Shown: positions 1 to 10,413 of the stretch, in pieces | Position numbering within the stretch: position 1 is the stretch's first letter | Layout: each line of letters starts with the position of its first letter | Source of the DNA: Amycolatopsis acidicola | GTDB taxonomy: Bacteria > Actinomycetota > Actinomycetes > Mycobacteriales > Pseudonocardiaceae | Assembly: GCF_007713735.2 (NCBI RefSeq) | Contig: NZ_VMNW02000026.1 | Location: 1 to 64,000 of the forward strand | DNA length: 64,000 bases | Direction of reading: 5' to 3' | Translations under genes and position numbers: made by a program | The notes under the pieces: model-generated | Seen by the model: the letters and a program-made list of their open reading frames with translations, nothing else | Told to the model about the DNA's origin: nothing | The model's database searches: none

Positions 1-541
1 GCGGTGGGGAGTGGAGCTGGCGAGGGGCGCAGCGATCACGAGATCCCGGCGCCGGGGCTGCGGTGGCGCGCGCGGCTGGCGGGTCGCGAAGTGGCGACGC
101 AGGCCAAGGCAGGCGGACCGGCGGGGAGGCGGTGGCGCGCGCGGCTGGCGGGTCGGAAAGTGGCGACGCAGGCCAAGGCGGGCGCATCGGCGGGGCTGGC
201 GGCGCGGCAAGAACTGAGGCGTGGCAAGGACTATCGCACAGCAACGCTGACAGTGCGGCAAAGCTGCGGCGCGGGCAGGACCGCCGGATCGGCAAGACTG
301 CGGCGCACACGGCTGCGGCGCCGAAAAGCCTGTGGCGCGGGCGAAAGCTCCGGAGCAGCGGCGGGCAGCGACAAACCAAGTCACCTCCACCAAGGCGCCT
401 CACCAAGGCACCTTCACCGAGCGCGTACGCACAAGCGCGCGGGGAGCACGGCACGACTCAGCGGGCGCACCCGAGCACCCAACAGCACCCCACGACCGGG
501 ACCAGCGCGCCACTGAAACAGCGCGAAACAGCGGCGCAGCC
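1..541. other. Low-complexity spacer without a recognisable gene
   Basis: This GC-rich stretch at the window edge has open frames on both strands, but their translations are only Ala/Arg/Gly-rich low complexity with no domain. It contains a 69-bp tandem repeat (62-199), near-repeats built around 'ggcaaagctgcggcgc' (about 255-340), and a short 'caccaaggcgcctcaccaaggcacc' style duplication near 383-415, described here only by position because the copies are imperfect. In relatives I remember, nrdR lies downstream of the LysM gene at 542-1003; it would be off the left edge. Confidence 0.7.
62..199. repeat. 69-bp tandem direct repeat, two copies
   Basis: Copy one (62-130) and copy two (131-199) share the core GGTGGCGCGCGCGGCTGGCG followed by a near-identical tail; mismatches are few and mostly in the last third. 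The period is 69 bp, exactly 23 codons, although no gene is evident. It is part of the low-complexity spacer. Confidence 0.8.
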
Positions 542-1003
542 TCAGGAACCGGCGGGCGCGTCCACGGGCACGGTCAGCGGCAGACCCGGCACGACGACCG
601 CGTCGGTCAGGTTGTTCAGTTGCTCGATGCGCGCGACCACGGCGTCGGCGTCCGCGCCGGGGGCATACTCGTGCGCGACGTCCCACAGGCTCTGTCCCGC
701 GCCCACGGTCACCGTGGCCGTCTGCTCCGGGACCGGCTCCGCCATACCCTGCGCGAAAACACCCAAACCGGTGACGACCAGCGCCACGGCGATGCCCAGC
801 GCGGCGAGCCACGGCCAGCGCGGCGCGACCTTCCGCGGCGCGCAAGCGGGCACCGGCGCCCGACGCCGTCCCGCGACGACCCGCGCCCGCGTGGGCGGGC
901 GGCGCGCCTCGCCGACACGCCGCGGGCGCACCGGGCGCTGCACGTGCGGGCGTTCCTCGGTGACGCGCCCGGCGACCGGGTCTCCGTCCAGCAGAACCGA
1001 CAT
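542..1003 (-). CDS. SOS-controlled LysM membrane protein, ChiZ (Rv2719c)-like
   Basis: This 153-residue protein has a basic, proline/arginine-rich cytoplasmic N-terminus (1-62), one transmembrane helix (about 63-84) and an extracytoplasmic LysM peptidoglycan-binding domain (about 97-146). The same architecture and position, divergent from lexA, is known for Rv2719c/ChiZ of M. tuberculosis, a LexA-controlled protein that halts septation during DNA damage. I infer the same division-checkpoint role here. The start at 1003 is preceded by GAGGAGG. A LexA box (1057-1072) lies 54 bp upstream. Sequence conservation in this family is low apart from the LysM motif, so orthology rests mainly on layout and context. 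Confidence 0.8.
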   Translation of the reverse strand: MSVLLDGDPVAGRVTEERPHVQRPVRPRRVGEARRPPTRARVVAGRRRAPVPACAPRKVAPRWPWLAALGIAVALVVTGLGVFAQGMAEPVPEQTATVTVGAGQSLWDVAHEYAPGADADAVVARIEQLNNLTDAVVVPGLPLTVPVDAPAGS

Positions 1004-1056
1004 GGCGGAACCTCCTCGCGGTCTCGCCGACCCGACCGGGCACGGGACCCGTCAGG

Positions 1057-1072
1057 TCGAACACTCGTTCTA
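1057..1072. promoter_or_regulatory. LexA (SOS) box, LysM-gene proximal
   Basis: The sequence TCGAACACTCGTTCTA matches the actinobacterial SOS consensus TCGAAC-N4-GTTCGA except at one base. It sits 54 bp upstream of the LysM gene start, where LexA could block its promoter. Confidence 0.75.
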
Positions 1073-1137
1073 TCGAACCTCTGCGCGAATGTGTACCACC
1101 AGGGTCCGACAAAATCGAGAGCACCCCGGCGTGTCGC

Positions 1138-1153
1138 TCGAACAGTTGTTTGA
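1138..1153. promoter_or_regulatory. LexA (SOS) box, lexA proximal
   Basis: TCGAACAGTTGTTTGA matches TCGAAC-N4-GTTCGA with a single change. It lies 114 bp upstream of the lexA start and fits autoregulation of lexA. Together with the box at 1057-1072 it gives each divergent gene its own operator. Confidence 0.8.
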
Positions 1154-1267
1154 TGTTCGGGCCCCGGTGGACTACCGTGGGTGACCGGTACAAGGCGATA
1201 CGCGCCGGCGCGCAGGTCTGCGGCCCGGCCCCGGAAAAGCGAGCCCGAGCGGCTGGGAGGCAGCACC

Positions 1268-1987
1268 ATGACAGACACCGACGAGACGGTCCCGCGCAGG
1301 CCTGGCGGCCGCTTCGGCGACGTGCACCCACTCCCCCAACCCGAGGACGTCGAGGAGGGCCTGAGCCCCCGCCAGCAGCAGGTGCTCGAGGTGATCCGCG
1401 CCTGGGTGGACCGCTTCGGCTACCCGCCCAGCGTCCGGGAGATCGGCGAGGCCGTCGGCCTCACGTCCACCTCCTCGGTGTCCCACCAGCTGCGCACCCT
1501 GCAGCGCAAGGGCTACCTCCGGCGCGACGCCAACCGGCCGCGCGCGGTCGGCGTGCTCACGGCCGCGGCGGAGAACGCGGCGCGGGTCGGCCGCACCGAG
1601 AGCGACATGCCGAAACCGGCGTACGTCCCCGTGGTCGGCCGGATCGCCGCCGGTGGCCCGGTGCTGGCCGAGCAGTCCATCGAAGAGGTCTTCCCGCTGC
1701 CGAAGGACATCGTCGGCGAGGGCGAGGTCTTCCTGCTCAAGGTCACCGGTGACTCGATGATCGACGCCGCGATCACCGATGGCGACTGGGTGGCGGTACG
1801 TCAGCAGCCCACCGCGAACAACGGCGAGATCGTCGCCGCGATGATCGAGGGCGAGGCCACGGTCAAGACGTTCAAGCGCAAGGGCGGCCACGTCTGGCTG
1901 CTGCCGCACAACGAGGCGTACGAGCCCATCCCCGGTGACGACGCCACCATCCTCGGCAAGGTCGTGGCGGTTCTCCGGCGCCTTTGA
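1268..1987 (+). CDS. lexA: LexA, SOS repressor / self-cleaving protease
   Basis: LexA represses DNA-damage genes and cleaves itself when stimulated by RecA filaments. The 239-residue product has an N-terminal winged helix (about 31-95, with [17 protein letters not shown] as the recognition region) and a C-terminal S24 peptidase domain. The cleavage site is Ala128-Gly129 (RIAAGGP), and the catalytic pair is Ser163 (GDSM) and Lys200 (ATVK); these spacings equal those of E. coli LexA. I chose the ATG at 1268, preceded by GGGAGG at 1256-1261, over an in-frame upstream GTG. The N-terminal extension of about 30 residues is normal for actinobacteria. Two LexA boxes precede it. Confidence 0.97.
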   Translation: MTDTDETVPRRPGGRFGDVHPLPQPEDVEEGLSPRQQQVLEVIRAWVDRFGYPPSVREIGEAVGLTSTSSVSHQLRTLQRKGYLRRDANRPRAVGVLTAAAENAARVGRTESDMPKPAYVPVVGRIAAGGPVLAEQSIEEVFPLPKDIVGEGEVFLLKVTGDSMIDAAITDGDWVAVRQQPTANNGEIVAAMIEGEATVKTFKRKGGHVWLLPHNEAYEPIPGDDATILGKVVAVLRRL

Positions 1988-2036
1988 CGACAGGCGCCAC
2001 CGCGCCGGAAAACGATCTTTGGCACAGGCGTGCGAA

Positions 2037-3056
2037 TCATTTTCGGAAGCGGCTGCGCAGTTTCGTCCAGACGAACGCCGCCGCGCCCGCGACGCACACT
2101 GCCAGCACCAGTGCAGGCACCGCGCCCATCCCCTCCGACGAGCCGCCCGAGCCGCTGCCCGCCTCCCCGCCGGCGGCCGGCGCGGCCTCCGTCGTGGCGG
2201 GGGTGACCAGGGCGGTGGCCCCGTGCACGGCGCGGATGGGTTCGCCGGTCCCTTCGCTCGCGGAGAGCAGTGTGCCGTCCGGTTCGAAGGCGATCGCCTC
2301 GCCCTGCTTCTCGTTCGGCAGCGGGATCCGCACCGGGGTCCGGCCCAGCGCGGCGAGCACGTCCCCGTCCGGGGCGGAGTACAGGTACGCGTCGGTGTAG
2401 GTGCGCAGCGCCACCACGGTGCCGTCCGTACTGGTCGCGCCCCCGGTGACGAGCACGGTGCCGAAGCCCGGCACCGGCCCGCCCTGCGTATCCGTGGTCC
2501 GGAAGTTCAGCGAGCCCACCTTTTCCAGCGGGGTGGGCCCGGGGCTCGCCAGCGCCGCCTTCGGCCGGTACACGCCGGAGTCCCCGAAGGGCGTCTTCGT
2601 CACGAGATACGGAGTTCCGTCGCGGTCCAGCAGCAGCGCTTCGGTGTCGTGCGCGCCATCGGGGTATGTCAGCCGGTACACCGTGGTCTTGCCCTGCGGG
2701 GTGACGGCGAGCAGGGCCACCGTGTCCCGCTTCTTGTCGTTGTCACCGGTGTCGGAAAGCCACAGCGTCCCGTCCGACGAGCGCGCGAGATCCTCGACGT
2801 CGTACGGGTCGGTGGAGTTGGTGATCACCTGCCGCACCGAGCAGTCCCGGTCCAGCACGAACACCTGGACCTTCTTGCCGCCGTCGTTGATCGCGTACCA
2901 GTGCTGACCGTCGCTGACCAGACCGGACAGCTCGTCGAGATCCTTGTCCTTCACCTTGCAGACGTCGACCGGTGCCTCCGCCGCCGAAGCCGGCGCTGCC
3001 AGCAGGAACAGCCCGGACAGCACCAGGAACAGCGACGCGCAGCGACGAAGGATCAC
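2037..3056 (-). CDS. Secreted, C-terminally anchored beta-propeller-like protein
   Basis: The 339-residue product starts with a clear signal peptide (hydrophobic residues 6-25, AAPASAAEA cleavage region). Residues about 30-280 contain repeated strands such as DELSGLVSDG, DVEDLARSSDGTLWLSDTGDN and GEAIAFEPDGTLLSASEG, typical of a beta-propeller of the esterase-like phytase/SMP-30 type. A Gly/Ser/Ala-rich linker precedes a C-terminal transmembrane helix (about 310-328) and a basic tail, so it probably faces outward while anchored in the membrane. It starts only 20 bp after hflX and may share its transcript. Its function is unknown; ligand binding or hydrolysis at the cell surface is a guess. 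Confidence 0.75.
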   Translation of the reverse strand: MILRRCASLFLVLSGLFLLAAPASAAEAPVDVCKVKDKDLDELSGLVSDGQHWYAINDGGKKVQVFVLDRDCSVRQVITNSTDPYDVEDLARSSDGTLWLSDTGDNDKKRDTVALLAVTPQGKTTVYRLTYPDGAHDTEALLLDRDGTPYLVTKTPFGDSGVYRPKAALASPGPTPLEKVGSLNFRTTDTQGGPVPGFGTVLVTGGATSTDGTVVALRTYTDAYLYSAPDGDVLAALGRTPVRIPLPNEKQGEAIAFEPDGTLLSASEGTGEPIRAVHGATALVTPATTEAAPAAGGEAGSGSGGSSEGMGAVPALVLAVCVAGAAAFVWTKLRSRFRK

Positions 3057-3076
3057 CGCACCGACATTACCGAGAC

Positions 3077-4507
<1,431 letters not shown>

Positions 4508-4550
4508 CGTCCTTTCATGCTCCCACGAGTCACGGGAGATTCCGAACCGA

Positions 4551-5048
4551 TTACCGGCTCGGGTACGTCGCCAGGTAGATCGCGGTCCGCCGCCCGGATG
4601 TATCGGATCGGGCGCGGAATTCTTCGAGCAGATCCCGCAACCGGTCCGAGAACTCGCGCAGGTCCTCGTCCGGGACCTGCACGACGAGCCGCGTCTGCTC
4701 GACTTCGCCGATGGGCACCTCGGCGATCTCGGCCAGGTAGGCCTCCAGGATCGCCTCGTTCAGGGCCTTCTCGTGCCCGGCGCCGGACAGGTGCCAGGAC
4801 AAGCCGCTCGACAGGTACGGGATCTCCTTCGCGCCGCGATTGCCCCGGCGCGGGGGCTGTGCCACCAGGAAACCCGTGTCCACCAGCTTGCGCACGTGGT
4901 GCAGCGTGGTGGCCGGATCCCGGCCGAGCCGCTCGGCGAGCTCCTTGTTCGTCAGCGCCTCCGCATAGGTCAACCGGATGATCCGCAGCCGTATTCCGGA
5001 CGCCAGCGCGTTCGCCTCGGCTTCGGTCGCCTGCCTTCGCCTGATCAC
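4551..5048 (-). CDS. ArsR-type winged-helix regulator
   Basis: The 165-residue protein carries an N-terminal winged helix (about 17-75): the sequence NKELAERLGRDPATTLHHVRKLVDTGFLV is a typical ArsR/HTH_20 helix-turn-helix and wing. The C-terminal half is predicted helical and may bind a ligand or dimerise. No metal-binding cysteines are visible, so it is not a classical arsenic or cadmium sensor. It is divergent from the MFS exporter at 5110, and an 8+8-bp inverted repeat (5069-5092) lies between them. It most likely represses itself and the exporter. Confidence 0.85.
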   Translation of the reverse strand: MIRRRQATEAEANALASGIRLRIIRLTYAEALTNKELAERLGRDPATTLHHVRKLVDTGFLVAQPPRRGNRGAKEIPYLSSGLSWHLSGAGHEKALNEAILEAYLAEIAEVPIGEVEQTRLVVQVPDEDLREFSDRLRDLLEEFRARSDTSGRRTAIYLATYPSR

Positions 5049-5068
5049 TTCCTGAGCCTAGGCGAAAA

Positions 5069-5092
5069 AGTGATTGACCGTTTCCAATCACT
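5069..5092. promoter_or_regulatory. Operator-like inverted repeat between ArsR-type gene and exporter
   Basis: AGTGATTG (5069-5076) and CAATCACT (5085-5092) form a perfect 8-bp inverted repeat with an 8-bp centre. It lies 17 bp before the exporter start and 20 bp before the regulator start, in the right place to shut off both. Confidence 0.7.
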
Positions 5093-5109
5093 CGCGGGAT
5101 GCTGGCCGC

Positions 5110-6351
5110 ATGCGCCGCGACACCTTGTGGTTCCACGCCGACTTCCGGCGGCTCTGGGCGGGCGAAACGGTCAGCCAGGCCGGCAACTACGTCGGCCAGA
5201 CGGCGATCCCGCTGCTGGCGGCCACCGTGCTCGCGGCGAGCCCGTTCCAGATGGGGCTGCTGACCGCGGCGGAGAACGCGGCGTTTCTGCTGATCGGGCT
5301 GCCCGCCGGGGTGTGGGTGGACCGGATGCGGCGAAGACCCCTGATGCTGCGGGCGGATTTCACCCGCGCGGGGCTTCTGCTGACCATCCCGCTCGCCTGG
5401 TGGGGCGGGGTGCTGACGCTCACGCAGCTCATCGTGGTGGCGCTGCTGGTCAGCGTCGGCACGGTGTTCTTCGACGTGTCCTACCAGTCGTACCTGCCGT
5501 CACTGGTCGGACGCGCGCAACTGCTGGAGGGCAACGCGAAACTGCAGGCGAGCCAGTCCACGGCGCAGGTCGTCGGGCCGAGTGTCGGGGGCGGGCTCGC
5601 GCAGCTGGCCGGCGCGGCGAACGCGGTGTTCGCAACCGGCATCGGCTACCTCGCGTCCGGGCTGTTTCTGTTGCGCATCAAGGCGAACGAGCCCGAACCC
5701 GCGCCACGGACAGGCGCTTCGCTGCGCACCCAGATCGGCGAAGGGCTGCGCTTCGTCTTCGGCAACCGGACACTGCGGGCGATCACGCTGTGCACGGCGA
5801 CGGCGAACCTGGCCAACACCGTGTTCTTGTCGATGCAGATCCTTTACCTGACCCGCGACCTCGGCTACAGCTCCGCCATCGTGGGCGCGGTGCTGACCAC
5901 GCTCGGCGTCGGCGGCGTACTGGGCGCGCTCACCGCGGGCTGGTGGACCAGGCACGTCGGGCAGGCGCGCTCGATCTGGCTGGCACCGCTGATCACCTGG
6001 CCCGCGCAGGTCCTGTTGCCGCTCACCGAGCCGGGCTGGGGCCCGTGGCTCGCCGGCGCCGGCCTGGCCGTGATGGGCTACGGCGTGATCGTCTACAACG
6101 TCGCGCAGGTCAGCTACCGGCAGGCGATCTGCCCGGACCACCTGCTCGGCCGGATGAACGCCACCGTGCGCTTCGTGGTGTGGGGCATGATGCCGCTGGG
6201 CGGACTGCTCGGCGGCGCGCTCGGCGAAGGCATCGGCGTGCGGAACACGTTGTGGGTCGCGACCGCCGCCATCGTGGTTCCGATGACGCCGCTGCTGCTC
6301 TCACCGTTGCGGCGGATGCGCGATATCCCGGCCGAGCACAGCTACGCCTGA
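5110..6351 (+). CDS. MFS transporter, probable drug exporter
   Basis: The 413-residue protein is a 12-helix major facilitator of the enterobactin-exporter/MefA-like (MFS_3) group. Recognisable pieces are [15 protein letters not shown] at the first helix, [18 protein letters not shown], and the loop-2 motif [18 protein letters not shown] chose the ATG at 5110, whose [16 protein letters not shown] is typical of the family, rather than the GTG at 5074, which lies inside the operator. It is divergent from the ArsR-type regulator. Its last 10 bp overlap the convergent dapF gene. The substrate cannot be told from sequence. Confidence 0.88.
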   Translation: MRRDTLWFHADFRRLWAGETVSQAGNYVGQTAIPLLAATVLAASPFQMGLLTAAENAAFLLIGLPAGVWVDRMRRRPLMLRADFTRAGLLLTIPLAWWGGVLTLTQLIVVALLVSVGTVFFDVSYQSYLPSLVGRAQLLEGNAKLQASQSTAQVVGPSVGGGLAQLAGAANAVFATGIGYLASGLFLLRIKANEPEPAPRTGASLRTQIGEGLRFVFGNRTLRAITLCTATANLANTVFLSMQILYLTRDLGYSSAIVGAVLTTLGVGGVLGALTAGWWTRHVGQARSIWLAPLITWPAQVLLPLTEPGWGPWLAGAGLAVMGYGVIVYNVAQVSYRQAICPDHLLGRMNATVRFVVWGMMPLGGLLGGALGEGIGVRNTLWVATAAIVVPMTPLLLSPLRRMRDIPAEHSYA

Positions 6352-7163
6352 GCCGCCCACCAGTTCTCGTCCAGCTCGCCGCGGGCGACGAACTCCACCG
6401 GGCCGGTCAGCGTGGACTCGCCGTGGTCCATGATCACCACGACCCTGCCGCCCGGGATGTCCACTGTGGACTCACCGGTGTCGGTGCCAGCGAGGTGCAG
6501 CGCGGCGGCGACGGCCGCGACCGTTCCCGTGCCACAGGACCTGGTCTCGCCGACGCCGCGCTCGTACACGCGCATCCGGAGCGCGCCTTCGCCGCGCGGG
6601 TTCACGAACTCCAGGTTCACGCCCTCGGGGAAGAAGTCGCTGTCGTAGCGGGGTTGCTCACGCAGATCGAGCCCGTCGACATCTTCATCCACAATGGACA
6701 CCAGATGCGGGTTGCCGACATCGACCGCGACGCCGGAGAAGTTGCGGTCGCCCACCATCGCGACCGAGGAGCCGGTGATGGTCGCCGGGCCCATCCGCAC
6801 CGTCACCAGGCCGTCGGCGTGCACGCGGACCGGTTTGTCCCCGGCGCGGCTGCCGACGACGAACTCGCGCTCCCGCGCCAGACCGGTGTCCACGAGGTAC
6901 CGCGCGAACACGCGCATCCCGTTGCCGCACATCTCCGCCAGCGAACCGTCCGCGTTGCGGTAGTCCATGAACCACTCGCCATCGGAGTGCAGTCCGAGGG
7001 CCTCGCTCCGGATCACCCGGAGAACCCCGTCGGCCCCGAGCCCACGCTGCCGGTCGCAGAGCGCGGCGACGCGGCCGGGCGTCAGGTCGAGACGGCCGGC
7101 CGGATCGGGCAGCAGCACGAAGTCGTTCTGGGTGCCATGCCCTTTGAGGAACTCGATTGCCAC
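6342..7163 (-). CDS. dapF: Diaminopimelate epimerase
   Basis: DapF converts LL- to meso-diaminopimelate for lysine and peptidoglycan synthesis. The 273-residue protein has two pseudo-symmetric halves, each with a catalytic cysteine: Cys79 in [13 protein letters not shown] and Cys210 in ETRSCGTGT. The N-terminal [10 protein letters not shown] is also typical. It follows miaA after a 9-bp spacer and is probably co-transcribed with it. No oddities are visible. Confidence 0.97.
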   Translation of the reverse strand: MAIEFLKGHGTQNDFVLLPDPAGRLDLTPGRVAALCDRQRGLGADGVLRVIRSEALGLHSDGEWFMDYRNADGSLAEMCGNGMRVFARYLVDTGLAREREFVVGSRAGDKPVRVHADGLVTVRMGPATITGSSVAMVGDRNFSGVAVDVGNPHLVSIVDEDVDGLDLREQPRYDSDFFPEGVNLEFVNPRGEGALRMRVYERGVGETRSCGTGTVAAVAAALHLAGTDTGESTVDIPGGRVVVIMDHGESTLTGPVEFVARGELDENWWAAQA

Positions 7164-7172
7164 CCGATCAGC

Positions 7173-8072
7173 CTACTGGTCGAGTACCGAGAGCACCTGT
7201 CCGGCCACGTCATGATCGGCCCCGGCGAACCACCGGATCCGGGCGTCGCGGCGGAACCAGGATCGTTGCCTGCGAACGAATCGACGGGTCGCCTGCTTGG
7301 TCGCCGCGGCCGCGGCGGCGAAATCGCCGGCACCGTCGAGTTCGGCGAGGACCTGTTGGTAGCCAAGGGCTCGCGACGCCGTCTTGCCGTCACGCAGCCC
7401 GCGCCCGGCGAGCGCGCGCACCTCGTCCACCAGTCCCGCTTCGAACATCCTGTCCACCCGGCGCTCGACGCGTTCGTCGAGCTCGGCCACTTCACGATCG
7501 ATTCCGATGAGCACCGTGTCGTACCGCGGCGGGCCGGGCTTGGGCATGGAGGCCGAGAACGGCTGCCCGGTGATCTCGATGACCTCCAGCGCCCGCACCA
7601 CGCGCCGCGCGTTGGACGGCAGAATCGCTGTGGCCGCCACGGGATCCAGCCGCGCGAGACGCTCGTGCAGCGCCTCGGAACCGACCTCGGCCGCCTCCGC
7701 GTCGAGACGGGCCCGCACCGCGGGATCCGTGCCGGGGAAGCGCAGATCGTCGAGGACGGCCTGCACGTACAGCCCGGAACCACCGGTCAGCACGGGCACT
7801 TTCCCTTCGGCCAGCAGCTTTTCCAGCACCGCGCGGGCGTCGCGCTGATAGGCGGCCACCGACGCCGTCTCGGTCACGTCGAGCACGTCGAGGAGGTGGT
7901 GCGGCACGCCGCGCCGCTCCTCTTCGGTGACCTTCGCGGTGCCGATGTCCATCCCGCGGTAGAGCTGCATCGCATCGGCGTTGATCACCTCGCCACCCAG
8001 TTCACGGGCGAGTGTGACGGCCAGTTCGGACTTGCCGGTGGCCGTGGGGCCGACGACGGCTATCGGTTTCAC
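7173..8072 (-). CDS. miaA: tRNA dimethylallyltransferase MiaA
   Basis: MiaA prenylates A37 of tRNAs reading UNN codons, the substrate later methylthiolated by MiaB, also in this window (16689-18179). The 299-residue protein has the P-loop [11 protein letters not shown] at residues 8-18, the [15 protein letters not shown] region near 38, and [11 protein letters not shown] and [14 protein letters not shown] further on. The GTG start at 8072 overlaps the stop of the upstream gene by 4 bp (GTGA), indicating translational coupling. Confidence 0.97.
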   Translation of the reverse strand: MKPIAVVGPTATGKSELAVTLARELGGEVINADAMQLYRGMDIGTAKVTEEERRGVPHHLLDVLDVTETASVAAYQRDARAVLEKLLAEGKVPVLTGGSGLYVQAVLDDLRFPGTDPAVRARLDAEAAEVGSEALHERLARLDPVAATAILPSNARRVVRALEVIEITGQPFSASMPKPGPPRYDTVLIGIDREVAELDERVERRVDRMFEAGLVDEVRALAGRGLRDGKTASRALGYQQVLAELDGAGDFAAAAAATKQATRRFVRRQRSWFRRDARIRWFAGADHDVAGQVLSVLDQ

Positions 8073-8740
8073 CGTTCCCAGACCGCCACGTGGTACCCGA
8101 CCCCGAAGGGCGCCTCCGAATAGAGCAGCTCGGGCCGCCAGCCGTCGCCGACGCCCGCGAGCACCTGCCACGGCACCCGGCCGCCGGCGCCCAGCGAGCG
8201 GGCCAGCGCGGGGTCGATTTCCAGCAGGGCCCCGGCATCGGCCGTCTGCAGGGCCTTGGCGACATCGCTGTCGAAGCCCGGCGCTCGTTCGTCTTCGCTG
8301 CCCGGGCTGCGGGGGCCGTGCCGGTTCGAGCCGTCGCCGAGCACGAGCAGCCCGGTCGCCCCGGAATCGTCGAGCTGTTTGCCGATCCGCGCGCATTCGG
8401 CGGGCTCGGTGTCCGCCGCGACCAGGTGCATTTCCACCGAACCCGCCCCGGCTTGTGCGCGCAGCCAGCCCGCGACGAGCGCCGGCAACGGTAACGTGCT
8501 CTCCGTGGCCTCTTCGGCTAGCCGGACCCGCACGTCGGCGCCGTATCCGCGGAAACTGCCCGCGACGTCGCTGAGCACCACGTTCTCAGTGTGCGCGCCG
8601 ACGGCTGTCCACCTGTCACCGAGGCGCTTGACCGCGTCGAGGCAGGCCTCGCGCAGCTCGGTCAGTCCGGCGTCGGGCCCCGGGGACAGTTCGGGCACCA
8701 CCAGGGGAGGATGTGGCACCACCGCGACATGCGTGATCAC
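8069..8740 (-). CDS. Class III extradiol dioxygenase-like protein (Rv2728c-like)
   Basis: The 223-residue protein begins [16 protein letters not shown], the start typical of LigB/MEMO-fold proteins, and includes [17 protein letters not shown] with a possible metal-ligand histidine. A homologue sits next to miaA in mycobacteria as I recall (Rv2728c). The fold suggests a metal-binding enzyme, but no substrate is known, and the reduced set of histidines raises doubt about ring-cleaving activity. It is translationally coupled to miaA by the GTGA overlap. Confidence 0.75.
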   Translation of the reverse strand: MITHVAVVPHPPLVVPELSPGPDAGLTELREACLDAVKRLGDRWTAVGAHTENVVLSDVAGSFRGYGADVRVRLAEEATESTLPLPALVAGWLRAQAGAGSVEMHLVAADTEPAECARIGKQLDDSGATGLLVLGDGSNRHGPRSPGSEDERAPGFDSDVAKALQTADAGALLEIDPALARSLGAGGRVPWQVLAGVGDGWRPELLYSEAPFGVGYHVAVWER

Positions 8741-8780
8741 ACTGGCCGAGGTTACCGGGCGGGTGGGATCGTCCTCAGCG

Positions 8781-8881
8781 GCTCGTGATCACACCCCTCC
8801 CACAGCCACAGACAGTCCGCCTCACATCAGCGCAGTACCCGCCCCAGCCGCTCGCGATCACACGCCTCCCACAGCCACAGA
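8781..8881. repeat. Direct repeat of 32 bp at 69-bp spacing
   Basis: Copies at 8781-8812 and 8850-8881 share GCTCG-GATCACAC-CCTCCCACAGCCACAGA with two substitutions. The flanking segment ACCCGCCCCAGCC recurs at about 8837 and 8891. This looks like a decayed tandem array. Confidence 0.8.
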
Positions 8882-8972
8882 AGTAGAATCACCCGCCCCA
8901 GCCCTCTCACCGAGTACCACAAGCAGCGCTGAACTGCTTGAATGCTCGGGAGGTCGACACCCGCACCACCCG

Positions 8973-9010
8973 GCCCCACCCACCGGTGGGGCGCCCGCCG
9001 TTCGGCGGGC
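8973..9010 (+). promoter_or_regulatory. Two tandem hairpins in the DUF349 mRNA leader
   Basis: GCCCCACC (8973-8980) pairs with GGTGGGGC (8985-8992), with a 4-nt loop. Immediately after it, GCCCGCC (8993-8999) pairs with GGCGGGC (9004-9010) around GTTC. The second stem ends 10 nt before the AAGGAG ribosome-binding site (9021-9026), so the pair may modulate translation or stabilise the leader. There is no U-tract, so they are not a classical terminator. Confidence 0.55.
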
Positions 9011-9032
9011 CGACAGGCATAAGGAGCCTGCG

Positions 9033-10346
9033 ATGGCCGACGAGACAGAGACCGGCACCCCGGCACCGCACAAGATGCCGCACGCGCACGCGCCGTCCGG
9101 CCACGATGCCCGGCCGGTGCCCCCGGCCGAACAGAACCCGTCCCGCTGGGGCCGGATCGACGAAGAGGGCACCGTCTACGTGCGGACGGCGGATGGTGAG
9201 CGTGCCGTCGGCGTCTGGCAGGCCGGGACGCCGGACGAGGGCCTGCTGCACTACGCGCGCCGGTTCGACGACATCCGCACCGAGGTCGAGCTGCTCGAGA
9301 CGAGGCTGACGTCGGGCGCTGGCGACCCGAAGCACGCGCTGTCCAGTGCCACGCAGCTGCGGGACAGCCTGGTCGACGCCGCCGTCGTGGGTGACCTGGC
9401 CGCGCTGGGTGCCCGGATCGAGCAGATCGTCGCGCACGCGGAGCGCGCGCTGGCCGATGCCAAGCACGAGCGTGAGGAAGCGCGGTCGGCCGCGATCGGG
9501 CGCAAGCAGGCGCTGGCCGAGGAGGCCGAGCAGATCGCCGCCGAGTCCACCCAGTGGAAGGCCGCGGGCGACCGGCTGCGCGCGATCCTCGACGAGTGGA
9601 AGACGGTCAAGGGTGTCGACCGCAAGACCGACGACGAGCTGTGGAAGCGCTTCTCCAAGGCCCGCGAGTCGTTCAACCGGCGTCGTGGCTCGCATTTCGC
9701 GGAGCTGGACAAGCAGCGCGCGGCGGCCAAGGTGCGCAAGGAAGAGCTGATCGCGGAGGCCGAGTCGCTGGTCGACTCGGAGGAGTGGGGCGCGACGGCC
9801 GGGCGCTACAAGGACCTGATGGCCGAGTGGAAGGCCGCCGGCCGCGCGCCGAAGGAGACCGACGACGCGCTCTGGCAGCGGTTCCGGGCGGCGCAGGACA
9901 AGTTCTTCGCCCGTCGTTCGGCGGTGTTCTCCGAGCGGGACGCGGAGTTCGCGCAGAACGCCACGCAGAAGGAGGAGCTGCTCACCGAGGCGGAGAAGAT
10001 CGACCCGTCGTCGAACCTGGACGCGGCCAAGGCCCATCTGCGCAGGCTGCAGGAGCAGTGGGACGAGATCGGCAAGGTGCCACGCGAGCGGATCCGGGAG
10101 CTCGACGGGCGCCTGAAGGCGGTGCAGGACCGTATTCGCGAGGTCGAGGACAGGCGCTGGCGCCGCACCGACCCGGAGGCTCAGGCCAGGGTCGACCAGT
10201 TCCGGGAGCGCGTGCAGCAGTTCGAGGCGCAAGCGGAAAAGGCCCGCGCGGCGGGCGACGAGCGCCGCGCGAAGAAGGCGGACGAGCAGGCCGCGCAGTG
10301 GCGGGAGTGGATGGAAGCCGCGGAGCGCGCGGTCGCCGATCGGTGA
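9033..10346 (+). CDS. DUF349 coiled-coil protein (Rv2731-like)
   Basis: The 437-residue protein is mostly charged helix with three or more DUF349 repeats, recognised by W-K-A-G-R-x-x-x-x-D-D-x-L-W-x-R-F units such as WKAAGRAPKETDDALWQRFRAAQDKFF (by position about 270-297) and WKTVKGVDRKTDDELWKRF. The N-terminal 35 residues are disordered and His/Pro/Ala-rich. The start ATG has AAGGAG 7 bp upstream; longer in-frame ORFs upstream are not coding-like. The position matches Rv2731. The molecular function of DUF349 proteins is not established; an RNA- or stress-related role has been suggested for distant members. Confidence 0.9.
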   Translation: MADETETGTPAPHKMPHAHAPSGHDARPVPPAEQNPSRWGRIDEEGTVYVRTADGERAVGVWQAGTPDEGLLHYARRFDDIRTEVELLETRLTSGAGDPKHALSSATQLRDSLVDAAVVGDLAALGARIEQIVAHAERALADAKHEREEARSAAIGRKQALAEEAEQIAAESTQWKAAGDRLRAILDEWKTVKGVDRKTDDELWKRFSKARESFNRRRGSHFAELDKQRAAAKVRKEELIAEAESLVDSEEWGATAGRYKDLMAEWKAAGRAPKETDDALWQRFRAAQDKFFARRSAVFSERDAEFAQNATQKEELLTEAEKIDPSSNLDAAKAHLRRLQEQWDEIGKVPRERIRELDGRLKAVQDRIREVEDRRWRRTDPEAQARVDQFRERVQQFEAQAEKARAAGDERRAKKADEQAAQWREWMEAAERAVADR

Positions 10347-10365
10347 TCGGCAGGTAGTTCAGCCG

Positions 10366-10404
10366 GGCGGGGCAGACGGAAACGTTTGCCCCGCCTGTGT
10401 TTTT
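10366..10404 (+). terminator. Rho-independent terminator after the DUF349 gene
   Basis: GGCGGGGCA (10366-10374) pairs perfectly with TGCCCCGCC (10387-10395) around a 12-nt loop, followed by TGTGTTTTT. It also lies just past the end of the convergent DinB-fold gene. Confidence 0.85.
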
Positions 10405-10413
10405 GCGGGCTGG

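Larger units (their letters stand above)
8741..9032. other. Spacer with repeats and 5'-leader hairpins
   Basis: This divergent intergenic region separates the dioxygenase-like gene from the DUF349 gene. Its left two thirds are low complexity with a 69-bp-period duplication (8781-8881). The right end carries two adjacent hairpins just before the DUF349 ribosome-binding site. I see no gene in it. Confidence 0.7.
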
